Part shown: piece by piece, positions 8,521 to 18,410 of the stretch
Layout of the letters: the number at the start of each line of letters is the position of its first letter
How positions within the stretch are numbered: the stretch's first letter is position 1
From: Pseudactinotalea terrae
GTDB lineage: Bacteria > Actinomycetota > Actinomycetes > Actinomycetales > Beutenbergiaceae
Assembly: GCF_009733845.1 (NCBI RefSeq)
Contig: NZ_WNXZ01000001.1
Coordinates: forward strand, 1,426,001 to 1,490,000
Length of the DNA: 64,000 nucleotides
Reading direction: 5' to 3'
Notes under the pieces: model-generated
What the model saw: only the letters and a program-made list of their open reading frames with translations
Told to the model about the DNA's origin: nothing
Database searches by the model: none
Position numbers and translations under genes: made by a program

Positions 8521-9671
8521 GACCGGCGTCCGCTCTCGATCGCGTGCTCGACGAGGTCGGCCAGCCTGGCGGCGCCGTCACGGACACCGACGGCGGCGGC
8601 GCGCTCCCCCATCGCGCGCAGGCGGTCGCGCTCGGACAGCAGCGGTGCGACGTGCTGGCGGACCCAGTCGGGCGTCAGCTCGGCGTCGGCCACCAGCGTC
8701 CCGCCCCCGGCGGCGACGACGCCGGCCGCGTTCAGCCGCTGCTCGCCGTTGCCGATCGGCAGCGGCACGTAGATCGCGGGGATGCCCAGCGCAGCGAGCT
8801 CGCACACGGTCCCGGCACCGGCGCGGCCGACCACCAGGTCGGCGCACGCGAGCCCGTGCTGCATCTGCTCCAGGTAGCCGAGCACGTGGTAGTCATCGGC
8901 CGGCACCCCTGCCGCGGCCGTGACCTCGGCCACCGTGCGGCGCACGTCCTCGTCCTTGCCCGCCCCGGCCAGGTGAACCACCTGGGCGCCGGTGCCGAGG
9001 ATCTCGACGGCGGCGCCGGCCACCGCACTGTTGACACGTGCTGCACCCAGCGAGCCGCCCGTGACGAGCAGCACCGGGCGGTCGGCGTCGAGCCCCAGTG
9101 TCGCAGCGCTCGCGCGGCGAGCCTCGGCGGTGTCGATCTCGCGCGCCGACACGAGGTCGGAGATCGCGGACCGCAGCGGCAGCCCGACCACGGTCGCCCC
9201 GGGCAGCTTGGTGCCGGCGAAGGTCACGCCGACGGCGCTCGCGAATCGGGCGCCCAGCCGGTTCGCCAGCCCCGGTCGTGCGTTCTGCTCGTGCACCACC
9301 ACCGGCACACCGGCGCGACGGGCGGCGATGTAGGCCGGTGTGGCGACGTAGCCGCCGAACCCGACCACCGCGTCCGCGGGACGGCCACCGGTGATCGCCC
9401 CCTGGGCCGCCGCCACCGCGCGTCGCCAGCGGCTGGGGAACCGCAGCACGTCCATCGAGGGGCGGCGCGGCAGCGGCACGCGCGGCACCTCCACCAGGTC
9501 GATCCCGGCGGCAGGGATCAGCTCGGCCTCCAGCCCGGTGGCGGTCCCGAGCGCGAGCAGCTCGGCGCCGGGGTGCCGGCGGCGCAGCTCGGCAGCGAGT
9601 GCCAGCAGCGGGTTCACGTGCCCGGCGGTGCCACCTCCCGCCAGGACGAGGCGCAGCTCAGCCACGGGCAC
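8517..9671 (-). CDS. murG: undecaprenyldiphospho-muramoylpentapeptide GlcNAc transferase
   Basis: 384-aa GT-B glycosyltransferase that converts lipid I to lipid II at the inner membrane face. The N-terminal glycine-rich loop is AGGGTAGHVNP. HEQNARPGLANR and the donor-site segment VGRAGAGTVCELAALGIPAIYVPLP are the MurG signatures. The start is GTG 9671, with a second GTG two codons downstream; both overlap ftsW. The stop overlaps the murC ATG. Confidence 0.96.
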   Translation of the reverse strand: MPVAELRLVLAGGGTAGHVNPLLALAAELRRRHPGAELLALGTATGLEAELIPAAGIDLVEVPRVPLPRRPSMDVLRFPSRWRRAVAAAQGAITGGRPADAVVGFGGYVATPAYIAARRAGVPVVVHEQNARPGLANRLGARFASAVGVTFAGTKLPGATVVGLPLRSAISDLVSAREIDTAEARRASAATLGLDADRPVLLVTGGSLGAARVNSAVAGAAVEILGTGAQVVHLAGAGKDEDVRRTVAEVTAAAGVPADDYHVLGYLEQMQHGLACADLVVGRAGAGTVCELAALGIPAIYVPLPIGNGEQRLNAAGVVAAGGGTLVADAELTPDWVRQHVAPLLSERDRLRAMGERAAAVGVRDGAARLADLVEHAIESGRRS

Positions 9672-10974
9672 GCGAGACCAGCCGTGGTCCCAGCACCGCG
9701 AGCGAGCGACGCATCGAGCCGCGGCGGGCGGCGAACGCCTGCTTCGCCCCGGGTTCGGTGCGTGCGAAGGAGAGCAGCACGCCGAGCGCGATCAGGGTGG
9801 TGACCAGCGAGGAGCCGCCTGCCGAGAGCAGCGGCAGCGGCACGCCGATCACGGGGAGCACGCCGATGACGACGCCGATGTTGACGAACGCCTGACCGAC
9901 GATCCAGGCACCCAGCGCGGCGGCGGTGATCTTGACGAACCGGTCGGGGTGCCGCGTGACCACCCGGGTGATACCGATGGCCAGGGCGACGAACAGCATG
10001 ATGACCAGCAACGTGCCGAGCAGCCCGAGCTCCTCGCCGATGATGGCGAAGATGTAGTCGTCCTGTGCCGCCGGCAGGCCGCGCCACTTGATCCGGGACG
10101 CACCGAGCCCCACGCCGGACAGACCGCCGGAGCCCAGCGCCTCGAGTGCGCGATCGACCTGGAAGGTGTCGATCGACGAGCTGTCGCTGCTCATCCCGAG
10201 GAACTGCTCGATGCGTTCACGCCGGTTCCGCGAGGAGAACACCAAGAACCCGGCGGCTGCCGCGGCGAACGACCCGAGCAGCACGAACAGCGAGGCCGGG
10301 ACACCGGCGACCCACAGCGCCCCTGCCACGAGCGCCATGATGATCAGCGCCGTGCCGAGGTCGTGCCCGCGAAGCACCAGTCCGAGGAAGCCACCGGCGA
10401 CGAGCACACCGGGCATGAGCGCGTGCCGCCACTGCCGCAGCAGGTCGCCCTTGGTCGCGAGCACCGCACCGAGCCAGATCGCGAGGCCGAGCTTCGCGAA
10501 CTCGCTGGGCTGGAACGTGCCGACGCCGGGCAGCTCGACCCAGTTGGTGTTGCCGCCGACCTCGATCGCGAACGACGGGACGAACAGGAGCGCCTGCATC
10601 CCGAGCGCGCCGGCCAGGATCAGCCACGCGAGCTTGCGGAACCACACCGGCTTGAAGCGCGAGGCGACCAGGGCCACCGGGACGCCGATCCCGGCGAACA
10701 TCAGCTGGTCGAAGAAGTCGGTGAACGGGGTCGCTCCGCCGCTCTTGTTCAGCGAGTCGACCATCGAGGCCGAGAGCACCATCACCAGCCCGAGCATGAG
10801 CAGCAGCAGGCCGGCACCACCGATGAGGTAGTAGCTCGTGGTCGGTGAGGCCCATGCCGCCGTCCGCCACTCGGCGAAGCGTGACACCTCGGCAGGCTGC
10901 CGCTGCTTCGCCGTCTTCTTCTTCGTCGCACCCGCGGCGGGGCGTCGGCGCGAGCCGACGCCGACCGCGGTCAC
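9658..10974 (-). CDS. ftsW: SEDS peptidoglycan polymerase FtsW
   Basis: 438-aa SEDS-family polytopic glycosyltransferase that works with FtsI in septal peptidoglycan synthesis. About ten hydrophobic segments are visible. Motifs include VELPGVGTFQPSEFAKLGL (SEDS loop) and the C-terminal LLSAGGSSLVTTLIALG. GTG 10974 was chosen because it overlaps the murD stop (GTGA) and has GGGGAG 3 nt upstream; the open frame extends further into murD. The N-terminus has a Lys-rich stretch before the first helix. Confidence 0.93.
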   Translation of the reverse strand: MTAVGVGSRRRPAAGATKKKTAKQRQPAEVSRFAEWRTAAWASPTTSYYLIGGAGLLLLMLGLVMVLSASMVDSLNKSGGATPFTDFFDQLMFAGIGVPVALVASRFKPVWFRKLAWLILAGALGMQALLFVPSFAIEVGGNTNWVELPGVGTFQPSEFAKLGLAIWLGAVLATKGDLLRQWRHALMPGVLVAGGFLGLVLRGHDLGTALIIMALVAGALWVAGVPASLFVLLGSFAAAAAGFLVFSSRNRRERIEQFLGMSSDSSSIDTFQVDRALEALGSGGLSGVGLGASRIKWRGLPAAQDDYIFAIIGEELGLLGTLLVIMLFVALAIGITRVVTRHPDRFVKITAAALGAWIVGQAFVNIGVVIGVLPVIGVPLPLLSAGGSSLVTTLIALGVLLSFARTEPGAKQAFAARRGSMRRSLAVLGPRLVSRARG

Positions 10975-12458
10975 CGGCTCCCCGCCAACGCCCGGGCGGC
11001 GGCGGCGAACGCCTCGCCCCGCTCGGCGTAGGAGCTGAACTGGTCCATCGAGGCGCACGCCGGCGCGAGCAGCACCACATCGCCCGGCTGTGCCAGGCGG
11101 GCTGCAGCGGAGACGGCGGCGCTCATCACCTCATGCTCGCCCGGGTCGATCCGTTGGCGTGGGATGTGGGGCGCGTGTCGTGACAGTGCGTCGAGGATGG
11201 GCTCGGCGTCAACACCGATGACGACGACGGCGCGCATCCTGTCGGCCCGTTCCCGCACCAGGTCGTCGAACCGCGCGCCCTTCGCGAGGCCACCCGCGAT
11301 CCACACCGCACGACCGGGCTCGACCGAGGCGAGCGAGGCCGAGGCGGCGTGCGCGTTGGTGGCCTTGGAGTCGTCGACGTACGCGACGCCGTCGACATCG
11401 GTCACGTGCTCGATGCGGTGCGGACCACCCTGGTAGGTGCGCAGCCCGTGGGCGACGTGCTCGGGCGCGAGCCCGGCCGCGCGCGCGAGGGCTGCGGCAG
11501 CGAGCGCGTTGCTGACCACGTGCGGCGGCACCCCGCTCGAGCCCCCTGCCGAGAGATGCGCGAGGTCGGCGAGATCGGCTACGACCTGGCCGTGGGTCTG
11601 CCGGTTGTCGATGAACGCCCTGTCCACCAGGCTCTCCTCGACCAGCCCGAGCTCGGCCACCCGTGGCGCCTGCAGCGTGAACCCGACCGCGCGAGCACCC
11701 TCCTGCACCTCGGCCGCCTCGACCATGCGCATCGTGGCCTGGTCTGCGGAGCTGTACACGCAGGCGACCCGGGTGCGCTGGTACACGCGCGCCTTGTCGT
11801 CGGCGTACCCCTGCGCGGAACCGTGCCAGTCCAGGTGGTCGTCGGTGATGTTCAGGCACGCGCTCGCGAGCGGCGCGACCGAGTGCGTGAAGTGCAGCTG
11901 GAAGCTCGAGAGCTCGACGGCGAGGCCGTCGAGAGCCCGACCGCCCGAGCGGGCGTTGAGCACGGTCGTCGAGATCGGGGTGCCGACGTTGCCCACCGCT
12001 GGCGCGTGCCAGCCCGCGGCGGCGAGCTGGGAGGCGAGCATGCCGACCGTGGTGGTCTTCCCGTTGGTCCCCGTGAGCGTCAGCCACTGCGTGGCCGGCC
12101 TGTCGATCCGCCAGGCCAGCTCGACCTCGCTCCAGACCTCGGCCCCGACCTCCTGCGCACCGAGCAGCGCCGGGTGATGGGGCGGCACGCCGGGCGAGGC
12201 CACGACGACGGCGGGGCGCGCCTCGGCGAGCCGCTCCCCCATCCGCGTGGGGTCGCCCTCGACGAGCACGTCGGCACCGGGAGGCAGCGCGGCGCTGTCG
12301 ACCTCCTCGGCACGCGGGACGACCACGCGGACGCGTGCGCCGACCTCGTGCAGCACGGTCAGCGCGGCACGCCCGCTCGCCCCGAGCCCGAGCACCGCGA
12401 CCGAGACGCCCTTGAGGGCGTCGATGTCCTGCTCGGCGCCCACTAGTTCGCGATCCAC
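10971..12458 (-). CDS. murD: UDP-MurNAc-L-alanine-D-glutamate ligase
   Basis: 495-aa Mur ligase adding D-Glu to UDP-MurNAc-L-Ala. The N-terminal NAD-like fold shows [12 protein letters not shown], the P-loop is TGTNGKTTT with Lys134, followed by [12 protein letters not shown] and the C-terminal [13 protein letters not shown] motif. Two GTG starts are possible: 12458, which overlaps mraY by 16 nt, and 12443, which gives a TAGTG junction with the mraY stop. The catalytic core is intact. Confidence 0.95.
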   Translation of the reverse strand: MDRELVGAEQDIDALKGVSVAVLGLGASGRAALTVLHEVGARVRVVVPRAEEVDSAALPPGADVLVEGDPTRMGERLAEARPAVVVASPGVPPHHPALLGAQEVGAEVWSEVELAWRIDRPATQWLTLTGTNGKTTTVGMLASQLAAAGWHAPAVGNVGTPISTTVLNARSGGRALDGLAVELSSFQLHFTHSVAPLASACLNITDDHLDWHGSAQGYADDKARVYQRTRVACVYSSADQATMRMVEAAEVQEGARAVGFTLQAPRVAELGLVEESLVDRAFIDNRQTHGQVVADLADLAHLSAGGSSGVPPHVVSNALAAAALARAAGLAPEHVAHGLRTYQGGPHRIEHVTDVDGVAYVDDSKATNAHAASASLASVEPGRAVWIAGGLAKGARFDDLVRERADRMRAVVVIGVDAEPILDALSRHAPHIPRQRIDPGEHEVMSAAVSAAARLAQPGDVVLLAPACASMDQFSSYAERGEAFAAAARALAGSR

Positions 12459-13525
12459 TCGGCGTAGAAGATGGCGAGGCCGCCGGCGACGAACAGCACC
12501 TGGATGACCCAGAACCGCACGACGATCGTCACCTCACCCCAGCCCAGCAGCTCGAAGTGGTGGTGCAGCGGCGCCATCTTGAACACCCGTTTGCCGGTCA
12601 GCTTGAAGCCGCCGATCTGGATGACGTCCGAGAGGATCACCAGCACGAACATGCCGCCGATGATGGCGCCGAGGATCTCGGTGCGGGTCAGGATCGTGAG
12701 GCCGGCGAGTGCGCCACCGAGCGCCAGCGCGCCGGTGTCACCCATGAAGATCTTGGCCGGCGAGGTGTTCCACCACAGGAACCCGATGCAGGCGCCGACG
12801 ATCGCCGCCGCGACGATCGACAGGTCCTGCGGGTCGCGGACCTCGTAGCAGCTCGGACCCACCTGGCTGAGCACCTGGCAGCTCTGGTTCGCCTGCCAGA
12901 TCGTCAGGATCACGTAGGCGCCGAACACCAGCGCACTCATACCGGTCGCGAGCCCGTCGAGCCCGTCGGCGAGGTTGACGGCGTTCGACCAGGCGGTGAT
13001 GAGAAAGTTCGACCAGATCACGAACAGCACGAGACCGACCGCCACACCCGCGAACGCGAGGTCGAGACCGAGATCGCGGATGAACGAGATGTGCGTGCTG
13101 GCGGGGGTCCGGAACTGCTCGTTCGGGAACTGCAGAGCGAGCACCGAGAACGTGATGCCGACGGCGCCCTGCCCGATGATCTTCGCGAGCGGCGACAGTC
13201 CTAGCGAGCGCTGCCTGCTGATCTTGGTGAAGTCGTCGAGGAACCCGATGAGCCCCAGGCCGACCATGAGGAACAGCAGCAGCACGCCCGAGGCGTTCGG
13301 CCCGCGGCCCGCCGCGAGATACGCGACCGCGTAGCCGACCAGCGTCGCCCCGATGATGACGACGCCACCCATCGTGGGAGTCCCGCGCTTGGTGAAGTGC
13401 GCGGTAGGCCCGTCCTGACGGATGAACTGGCCGTAGTTGCGGTGCACGAGGAACTTGATGAACAGCGGCGTGCCGAACAGCGCGACAGCGAGCGAGACCG
13501 CTCCCGCGACGATGACGGCGATCAC
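12443..13525 (-). CDS. mraY: phospho-MurNAc-pentapeptide transferase (lipid I synthase)
   Basis: 360-aa polytopic enzyme that transfers phospho-MurNAc-pentapeptide to undecaprenyl phosphate. Diagnostic motifs are [19 protein letters not shown] (Asp-Asp pair), [27 protein letters not shown] and the histidine triad [14 protein letters not shown] 13525 overlaps the murF stop (GTGA). An 892-aa open frame that includes this gene is an artefact reading antisense-free through murE/murF in another frame. Confidence 0.96.
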   Translation of the reverse strand: MIAVIVAGAVSLAVALFGTPLFIKFLVHRNYGQFIRQDGPTAHFTKRGTPTMGGVVIIGATLVGYAVAYLAAGRGPNASGVLLLFLMVGLGLIGFLDDFTKISRQRSLGLSPLAKIIGQGAVGITFSVLALQFPNEQFRTPASTHISFIRDLGLDLAFAGVAVGLVLFVIWSNFLITAWSNAVNLADGLDGLATGMSALVFGAYVILTIWQANQSCQVLSQVGPSCYEVRDPQDLSIVAAAIVGACIGFLWWNTSPAKIFMGDTGALALGGALAGLTILTRTEILGAIIGGMFVLVILSDVIQIGGFKLTGKRVFKMAPLHHHFELLGWGEVTIVVRFWVIQVLFVAGGLAIFYAEWIAN

Positions 13526-14925
13526 GGGGCACCCACGGGTGAGGTCGCTGCGGCCAACGCCTCGGCGAGCCGGTACAGGCCGGTGCCGTTGGAGCCCTTG
13601 ACGAGCACGACGTCGCCGGGCTCGAGGAGGGTGGTCAGCAGCCTCTCGGCGCCCTCGAGGTCGTCGGCGTAGGTCGCGCTGCCTCCGGCGTCGAGCACGG
13701 CCTCGAGCAGCGGACGTGCCTCCCGGCCGACCACGACCACCTCGTCGATCCCCAGCTCCTGGGCACAACGACCGATCTCGGCGTGCTCGTGCGCGGACTC
13801 CGGCCCGAGCTCGAGCATCTCCCCGACCACGGCCACCGAGCGTCGGTCGGAGGCCATCGCCGCCAGGGCCACGAGCGCGGCGCGCATCGAGGTCGGGTTG
13901 GCGTTGTAGGCGTCGTCGATCACGCGGATGCCGTCGGCACGGTCGGTCAGGTGCATGCGGTGGGGGCTGAGCGGCGCGGCGGCGGCCAGCGTGGTGGCGA
14001 TCTCGTCGAGCGGGCGGCCCAGGTGGAGCGCCACGGTCGCCGCCGCCAGGGCGTTGGTGATGTGGTGATCCCCGGCGAGCCCGAGCCGCAATCGGGCCTG
14101 TCCCTGCTCGGCGACCAGTGTCAGCTCGGCGTGACCGTCGGTTCCGGTCGCCACCTCGGCAGCGCGCACGTCGGCATTCTCGGAGCGCCCGAAGGTGAGC
14201 ACCCGTTCGGCGAGCGTCGCCATGCTCGCGACACGGACGTCGTCGGCGTTGAGCACGGCGATCCCACCCGGGGCGAGGCCCTGCACGAGCTCGGCCTTCG
14301 CGGTCGCCACGCCCTCGATCGAGCCGAAACCGCCGAGGTGGGCGTGGCCCACGATCAGCTCGACGGCGACATCCGGTGCCGCGATCGAGGTGAGGAACGT
14401 GAGGTTGCCGGGTGCGTCGGCGCCCATCTCCAGGACCAGCACGCGGGTGTCGTGGTCGGCACGCAGCACGGTCAGCGGCAGCCCGATCTCGTTGTTGAAC
14501 GAGGCGACGGGCGCGACCAGGTTCCCGAGCGGTGCGAGCAGCACCGAGAGCAGGTCCTTGGTCGTGGTCTTGCCGACCGAGCCGGTGATGCCGACGACGA
14601 CCACCTGGCCGGTGGCCCGGAGCCGGGCCAGCACCTCGCGGGCGAGATCGGCCAGCGCGGCGGCCGTGTCGGCCACCCGGACGTAGGGCAGCGGTGCGCC
14701 TGGGACGTCGCGCGAGACGATCGCCGCGCCCGCGCCACCGGCTGCGGCGGCCTCGAGGTAGTCGTGGCCGTCGACGTGCTCCCCCGGCAGCGCCACGAAC
14801 AGCGCGCCGGCCGTGGCGGCGCGGGAGTCGATGACGACCGATGTCAGTGGGTCGTTGCTCGCGACAGGGCCACCGAGCTCGCCACCGGTGATCGCGGCGA
14901 CCTCGGTCGGGGTGAGCGCGATCAT
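13522..14925 (-). CDS. murF: UDP-MurNAc-tripeptide-D-Ala-D-Ala ligase
   Basis: 467-aa Mur ligase that adds D-Ala-D-Ala to complete the pentapeptide. The N-terminal substrate domain contains [17 protein letters not shown], the P-loop [15 protein letters not shown] carries Lys119, and the C-terminal domain has [17 protein letters not shown] and VLVKGSNG. All three domains are present and intact. The ATG overlaps the stop of the murE-like gene. Confidence 0.97.
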   Translation of the reverse strand: MIALTPTEVAAITGGELGGPVASNDPLTSVVIDSRAATAGALFVALPGEHVDGHDYLEAAAAGGAGAAIVSRDVPGAPLPYVRVADTAAALADLAREVLARLRATGQVVVVGITGSVGKTTTKDLLSVLLAPLGNLVAPVASFNNEIGLPLTVLRADHDTRVLVLEMGADAPGNLTFLTSIAAPDVAVELIVGHAHLGGFGSIEGVATAKAELVQGLAPGGIAVLNADDVRVASMATLAERVLTFGRSENADVRAAEVATGTDGHAELTLVAEQGQARLRLGLAGDHHITNALAAATVALHLGRPLDEIATTLAAAAPLSPHRMHLTDRADGIRVIDDAYNANPTSMRAALVALAAMASDRRSVAVVGEMLELGPESAHEHAEIGRCAQELGIDEVVVVGREARPLLEAVLDAGGSATYADDLEGAERLLTTLLEPGDVVLVKGSNGTGLYRLAEALAAATSPVGAP

Positions 14926-16106
14926 CCGCCCGTTGCGTGCCGCTGGGCGATGCCGGCACGCACCTCCTCGCGATCGTCGAGGTGGTCACGCTCGCCGGCG
15001 ATGAGGATGCGGCCGAGATGACCGCGGCCTGCCACGAGAACGGTGTCGTCGCGACCGGCCATCGCCACCGCGCCCCGGATCGCCGTCCGGCGCGGCGAGA
15101 CCTCGGCGACCTCGCGCGCACCGGCCTCGCGGGCCCCGGCGATCACGTCGGCGCGGATGGCTGCCGGGTCGTCGTCGACGCCGTAGTCGTCGTCGGTCAC
15201 CACGACCACGTCGGCGGTTGCTGCCGCGCGCCCGATCGCCTGGCGGGTGGCGGCGTCGTCGGCTGCGCGGGCGGCCACCACCACGATCACCTTGCCCCTG
15301 CTGGAGCGGCGTAGCGGCAGCAGCGCGCGGGCGAGCCGAGCCGGGTTGTGCGCGATGTCCACGATGCAGCGCGGGTGATCGGCGACCCGCTCGATACGAC
15401 CTGGCACGACCGGACGGAGGCCGTGCGGGAGCACGCTCGCGATCGTGCCGCCGCTGATCCCGGTCTCCATCACCGCGACCAGCGTGAGGGCCGCGTACCC
15501 GACCGAGAACCGCGTGGGGATCCACAGCGACGTCGACACGCTGCGGCCGCCGCGATGCGTCACCGTGAAGTCGATGTGGTCCTGCCGGGTGGCGTTGAGG
15601 GTGACCTGCCAGTCGGCGTCCTGCTCGCGCGGGAGGCTGCCGACCGTGATCGCACCGGGTACGCGACGGGCCAGCTCGATGCCCGCCGGGTCGTCGATGA
15701 GGATGACGGCGCGACCTGCTGCCGCGAGCACGCCGGAGATCAGCTCGAGGTGCTCCTCGTACCGCTCACCCTCCACACCGCGGTCCAGGTGCGTGAAGAG
15801 AGCGAGGTCGAGCGCGTGGTCTCCGAGGCTGCCCGCGGAGAGCTCCGGCCACCGCAGCTCGATGATCGTGTCGTCGATCCGGTCAGCCTCGGACCGGGCC
15901 ACGAGATCGGTCAGGTCCGGCTGCGCGTCCCGCTCGAGCGGGGAGCGCTCGGAGCCCACCTTGATCTCCACCGTGCTGAACAGCGACGTGCTGCGCCCGA
16001 GCGCCGCGAGCACGTGCTCGAGCAGGTAGCAGGTGGTCGCCTTGCCGGTGCTGCCGAGCACGGCGTAGGTACGCCGCACGTCGTGCTGGCTGCCCTCGGT
16101 CGTCAT
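14922..16106 (-). CDS. degenerate MurE-like Mur ligase, probable pseudoenzyme
   Basis: 394 aa in the position of murE, but unlike a working enzyme. The N-terminal UDP-MurNAc-binding domain of about 100 residues is missing: the ORF starts at the ATP-binding domain. The P-loop reads GSTGKATT, so the Thr/Ser that follows Lys22 and ligates Mg is Ala23; murC, murD and murF here all have GKTTT. The EVSSHAL segment is replaced by IELRWPEL, the DHLD(Y/F)H motif and carbamylated lysine are not recognisable, GGDRD is lost, and the amino-acid-selecting DNPR motif reads DDYG within [14 protein letters not shown]. The overall fold order is retained ([13 protein letters not shown]). There is no frameshift or stop, and it overlaps murF by 4 nt. 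A -10-like TAGATT lies 7 nt upstream of the ATG. The homology is clear; loss of ligase activity is inferred. Confidence 0.85.
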   Translation of the reverse strand: MTTEGSQHDVRRTYAVLGSTGKATTCYLLEHVLAALGRSTSLFSTVEIKVGSERSPLERDAQPDLTDLVARSEADRIDDTIIELRWPELSAGSLGDHALDLALFTHLDRGVEGERYEEHLELISGVLAAAGRAVILIDDPAGIELARRVPGAITVGSLPREQDADWQVTLNATRQDHIDFTVTHRGGRSVSTSLWIPTRFSVGYAALTLVAVMETGISGGTIASVLPHGLRPVVPGRIERVADHPRCIVDIAHNPARLARALLPLRRSSRGKVIVVVAARAADDAATRQAIGRAAATADVVVVTDDDYGVDDDPAAIRADVIAGAREAGAREVAEVSPRRTAIRGAVAMAGRDDTVLVAGRGHLGRILIAGERDHLDDREEVRAGIAQRHATGG

Positions 16107-16113
16107 GTGCGCG

Positions 16114-16119
16114 AATCTA
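16114..16119 (-). promoter_or_regulatory. -10 element before murE-like gene
   Basis: Minus-strand TAGATT ends 7 nt before ATG 16106, the same geometry seen at many other starts in this window. It lies in the 55-nt gap after ftsI. It supports the short start of the murE-like protein and an internal promoter for murF onward. Confidence 0.5.
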
Positions 16120-16161
16120 CCCGTTCGTGATGGCTGGCTTCGGATGGCTGAGCAGGAAGCG

Positions 16162-17982
16162 TCAGCCCTGCTCCTGCTCTGGTGCGAGCGGGAACGGATC
16201 GGCGGGCTCCCCCGAGGGTGCGATACCGAGGTCGGGAAGCGCGAACGCCGCGACGTCCTGGAACACCGGCGCCGCCACCGTGCCACCGAAGAACCCCGAG
16301 GTCGGCTTGTAGACGACCACGCCAATGGTGATCTGCGGGTCGTCTGCGGGGACGACTCCGACGAACGAGGCGGTCGTCGCGGTGATGCCACCGGCGCCGT
16401 CCGCGGTCTGCGCCGTCCCGGTCTTGCCCGCCACCCGGTAGCCCTCGATGTCCGCACGTACCCCGGTGCCACCGTCATTCACGACCGACTCCAGCATGCG
16501 GATCATCATCGCTGAGCTCTCCGGCGAGACCACCTGCTCCGGCTCGGAGACCGCGTTCGCCGTGTACTCGCCGTCACAGGTCCAGCCGTCGACGAGCACC
16601 GGGTCGACGTGCATCCCCTGGTTGCCGATCGTGTTGAAGACGCCGGTGTTCTGCAGGAGTGACACCGCCAGCCCCTGCCCGAACATGGTGGTGAAGCGTG
16701 TACGGCCGTCCCACTCCTGCGGTGGTCGCACCTGCCCGGCGGACTCCCCCATGCCGAGGCCCGGGCTCGTGGTCCACCCCATGCGCTCCATGTAGGCGTA
16801 TCGGGTCTCGTCGCTCATGAGGTTCCCGATGTTGATGGTGCCGGTGTTCGCCGACTCCGCCAGCACACCCGTGGTGGTGAGCAGCTGGTCGGGGTGCTCG
16901 CTGTGGTCGCGGAAGGTCTGCCCGTCGATCGTGAGGCGGTACGGGTCCTCGATCACGCTCGTGGGTGTCACGACCCCCTCCTCGAGCGCCGACAGCACGG
17001 TCAGCACCTTGCCCGTCGACCCCGGCTCGTAGAACGCCTGCAGCGCCGGCGACAGCATGAAGCCGGGCTCGGTCAAGCGGTCGGTCGGCGGGTTGGCGGG
17101 GTCGTACGAGTTGGAGTCCGCCAGCGCGAGCAGCCGACCGGTCTCGGTCTCCATCACGACGACGGCGCCCCAATCAGCTCCGTACTTGTTGACCGTGTCG
17201 GTGATGACCTGCTCGGTGTAGTACTGGATGTCGAGGTCGACGGTGAGGTGGACGTCGCAGCCCGGCACCGCCGGCGTCTGCGACTGGCTGCCGGTCGGGA
17301 TCAGCTGACCGGCCGCACCGAGCTCATGGGTCTCCTCGCCGTCGGTGCCGGTGAGCAGGTCGGCGTACACCGACTCGATCCCCGTCGCCCCTGCACCCTC
17401 GTCGTTGACCCACCCCAGCAGCGGACCGGCCACGGTCTCGTTCGGGTAGATACGGGTGGTGTTGATCTCGTCGGAGAAGCCGGGGATCTCCAGCGCGGCG
17501 ACCTGCTGGCGCACCTCGCCGCTCACGGTGCGGGCGAGCACGAAGTACTGCCGCCCGGTCGAGACCTCGGGGTTGCCGACGAGGCGCGCACCGAGCACGT
17601 TGGCGTCCATGCCGAGGATCGGCGCGAGCTGCTGTGCCAGCGCCGCGGCGCCGCGGCCCACGACGTTGCCCTCGTCGTCCTTCAGCTCGTACGACGGGAC
17701 CTTGGTGAGATCGAGGATCAGGTCATAGGTGGAGACAGAGGTGGCAAGGATCTCGCCGTTCGCGTCGAGGATGTCCCCCCGCGGGGACACGATCATGCTG
17801 GTGAAGCTGCGCGCGTCGGTCGCCGCCTGTGCGAGCGCCGGCCCCGCGATCGTCTGCACGTACACGAGGCGACCGGCGAACACCGCCGAGACCACCAGCA
17901 CGAGCGACAGGATCACGTTCTGGCGCCTGTCGTGCCGCACGACCTTGCCGCTCCGCTTACCCCTGGGTCCCGTGGATGACAC
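16162..17982 (-). CDS. ftsI: septal peptidoglycan transpeptidase FtsI/PBP class B
   Basis: 606 aa. One N-terminal membrane helix (about 22-45) is followed by the PBP dimerisation domain with SPRGDILDANGEILATS and the transpeptidase domain. The three active-site motifs are intact: SxxK as EPGSTGK (Ser322, Lys325), SxN in AESANTGT, and KTG in VAGKTGTAQT. It crosslinks septal peptidoglycan with FtsW as partner. The start is GTG 17982, 7 nt after the ftsL stop. Confidence 0.95.
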   Translation of the reverse strand: MSSTGPRGKRSGKVVRHDRRQNVILSLVLVVSAVFAGRLVYVQTIAGPALAQAATDARSFTSMIVSPRGDILDANGEILATSVSTYDLILDLTKVPSYELKDDEGNVVGRGAAALAQQLAPILGMDANVLGARLVGNPEVSTGRQYFVLARTVSGEVRQQVAALEIPGFSDEINTTRIYPNETVAGPLLGWVNDEGAGATGIESVYADLLTGTDGEETHELGAAGQLIPTGSQSQTPAVPGCDVHLTVDLDIQYYTEQVITDTVNKYGADWGAVVVMETETGRLLALADSNSYDPANPPTDRLTEPGFMLSPALQAFYEPGSTGKVLTVLSALEEGVVTPTSVIEDPYRLTIDGQTFRDHSEHPDQLLTTTGVLAESANTGTINIGNLMSDETRYAYMERMGWTTSPGLGMGESAGQVRPPQEWDGRTRFTTMFGQGLAVSLLQNTGVFNTIGNQGMHVDPVLVDGWTCDGEYTANAVSEPEQVVSPESSAMMIRMLESVVNDGGTGVRADIEGYRVAGKTGTAQTADGAGGITATTASFVGVVPADDPQITIGVVVYKPTSGFFGGTVAAPVFQDVAAFALPDLGIAPSGEPADPFPLAPEQEQG

Positions 17983-17989
17983 GCCCGCC

Positions 17990-18397
17990 TCAGTCCTGTC
18001 GTTCGGCGACGAGTTCCGCCGCGGGTCCGGTGATCGTGCCGTCCTCGAGGTGGATGTAGCTCAAGCCTTCCGCAGGAACCATGCCGAGCCGCGTAGCCGC
18101 CGCGGCGAGTTGCGCTGGCGACGACATCTGCTCGACCCGCTCGGCGAGCAGCTGCTCGGTCTGCGTGAGCTGGGCGAGCTCGACCTGCCGCTCGCTGATC
18201 GTGTAGGCGGTCATCGCCATCGACGTGTTGAGGGCGAGCGCGCCGAGCATCGCGCCACCGAGGATCGCGACGCACAGGAGCAGGAACGGCAACCGTGCCC
18301 GTGCCTGCGCCGGAGCACGCACGAGTCGGAGCCGGGGTCGCCAGGCCGGCTTGCTCGACGGGCGGGCCTGTGGCGCCCGCAGGGGCATGGCGCTCAC
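17990..18397 (-). CDS. ftsL: FtsL-like divisome protein
   Basis: 135 aa: basic N-terminus, one membrane helix (about 37-58, LPFLLLCVAILGGAMLGALAL) and a periplasmic leucine-zipper-like coiled coil (about 65-105), the FtsL/DivIC layout. Position between rsmH and ftsI fits ftsL. Sequence conservation is weak in this family, so the call relies on topology and context. GTG 18397 was chosen because AGGAAGG lies 7 nt upstream; a frame extending to 18427 would overlap rsmH. Confidence 0.85.
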   Translation of the reverse strand: MSAMPLRAPQARPSSKPAWRPRLRLVRAPAQARARLPFLLLCVAILGGAMLGALALNTSMAMTAYTISERQVELAQLTQTEQLLAERVEQMSSPAQLAAAATRLGMVPAEGLSYIHLEDGTITGPAAELVAERQD

Positions 18398-18410
18398 TGC
18401 TCTACCTTCC

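Noticed and set aside
12443-15121. 892-codon minus-strand ORF spanning murE, murF and mraY
   Set aside because: Only its last 360 codons are a real protein (MraY). The rest is an Arg/Gly-rich out-of-frame reading of murE/murF, typical of high-GC DNA.
16107-16478. Extension of the murE-like frame upstream to give a 518-residue protein
   Set aside because: The added residues overlap ftsI in another frame and do not resemble a MurE N-terminal domain. The -10 at 16114 and the 55-nt gap after ftsI support the short start.
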